Shown here in pieces: positions 25,802 to 26,272 of a stretch of DNA of 26,272 nucleotides (positions are counted from its first letter, which is position 1; every line of letters starts with the position of its first letter). The notes under the pieces were generated by a model. That model did not search any database. It was not told where the DNA came from and was given only the letters and a program-made list of their open reading frames with translations. The stretch spans positions 1 through 26,272 of the forward strand of contig LRSR01000477.1 of the NCBI GenBank assembly GCA_001579985.1, written 5' to 3'. The translations under genes were made by a program, and so were the position numbers. This stretch comes from Hypsibius dujardini (lineage: Eukaryota; Tardigrada; Eutardigrada; Parachela; Hypsibiidae).

Positions 25802-25869
25802 CTGATTGGCTCCTGGATAGTTTCAGGCCAATGGTAAATTAATGCTGTACAATGAGCCAATTAAATTGG
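25802..25869 (-). promoter_or_regulatory. Cluster of four CCAAT boxes, probable DLGAP-like promoter
   Basis: ATTGG at about 25805, CCAAT at 25828-25832, CCAAT at 25857-25861 and ATTGG at 25865-25869 lie within 68 bases, about 250 bases above the predicted first exon end. Three of them are spaced roughly 25-30 bases apart. Multiple CCAAT boxes with such spacing are typical of NF-Y-driven cell-cycle promoters in animals. That would suit a mitotic HURP-like gene, but is an inference. A second transcript towards the right edge could share the promoter. Confidence 0.5.
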
Positions 25870-26272
25870 AGGAGCGGGTTCTTTGGTATGTGGGTAGGCG
25901 TGGCATTCATTTTCGGCACCGTTTTCGATGGCAGTTATTTGGCATTTTGCGACTGTAATATCCGATATTATCTCATAGTTTACCCTCAAAAGTTTTTCCT
26001 GATCAAATTTTTTACTCTAAAATGAACTTCGTTGTTCACAAGGATGAATGTTGGGAAAAAATGGCTAATTTTCTTGAGAAAACGAGGTGTCCTAGTACGA
26101 CCACTAGATGCCGTACCCAATGGTTTGGTTAGAATGTACGTACAGCGTACTCTATATGTACGAGGAGCCTGGCCAAATCCTAACCACTAATTTGTTCTGG
26201 CGGCTCACCATCTAGCAGCAAATCATCAGCTATTACAATCTAATATGTTGTAATCATACTGCTGTTCGCTGC
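25870..26272. other. Right-hand end, no gene supported
   Basis: A 36-codon frame (26022-26132, plus strand, beginning MNFVVHKDECWEKM) is the only one of note. It is too short to judge and has no recognised domain. It could be the first exon of a gene running off the window, driven from the CCAAT cluster in the opposite direction to the DLGAP-like gene. Confidence 0.3.

Noticed and set aside
26022-26132. 36-codon frame at the right edge as a gene
   Set aside because: Too short, no domain and no clear splice donor before its stop; mentioned only as a possible first exon.

Overview
The window looks like animal (metazoan) nuclear DNA, most likely from an invertebrate. The genes are split into short exons by GT-AG introns of about 70-730 bases. 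The spacers are long, AT-rich and full of microsatellites, and the recognisable proteins are animal-specific: an HR3/ROR nuclear receptor, a DLGAP/HURP-type GKAP-domain protein and an ankyrin/SOCS-box protein. Nothing bacterial, viral or organellar was seen. The sequence alone does not fix the phylum; HR3 fits a protostome.

Layout. (1) 1-878, plus strand: the 3' end of a small gene with a Gln/Pro/Tyr-rich N-terminal part and a hydrophobic C-terminus. (2) 2484-6430, minus strand: a complete 11-exon HR3/ROR receptor of 576 codons. It has a 31-base micro-exon in the DNA-binding domain, and one junction that only works as a GC-AG intron. (3) 6431-17911: about 11.5 kb with no gene I can support. 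It holds CCAAT-box promoter-like sequence, microsatellites, two diverged tandem duplications, a 55-bp inverted-repeat pair, a strong hairpin, and three exact copies of an ETS-type 10-mer. (4) 17912-19271, plus strand: an ankyrin-repeat/SOCS-box gene carrying stops and frame changes, so probably a pseudogene. It keeps at least one intron. (5) 20205-24690, minus strand: a complete seven-exon DLGAP/HURP family gene of 606 codons. A likely 5' untranslated exon lies near 25556, with a cluster of CCAAT boxes at 25802-25869. (6) 25870-26272: nothing convincing.

Genes 1 and 2 converge, as do genes 4 and 5, and genes 2 and 4 diverge across the big spacer. There is no operon and no evidence that the genes act together: HR3 is a transcription factor of moulting or rhythmic programmes, and DLGAP/HURP proteins are scaffold or spindle proteins. 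Imperfect CTGT/CAGA tetranucleotide tracts occur in introns and spacers throughout, which appears to be a habit of this genome. I found no convincing new biological system. The best leads are the disrupted SOCS-box gene, the GC-AG intron that could switch the receptor between full-length and DNA-binding-only forms, the inverted-repeat pair, the hairpin at 16933-17011 and the repeated ETS motif.
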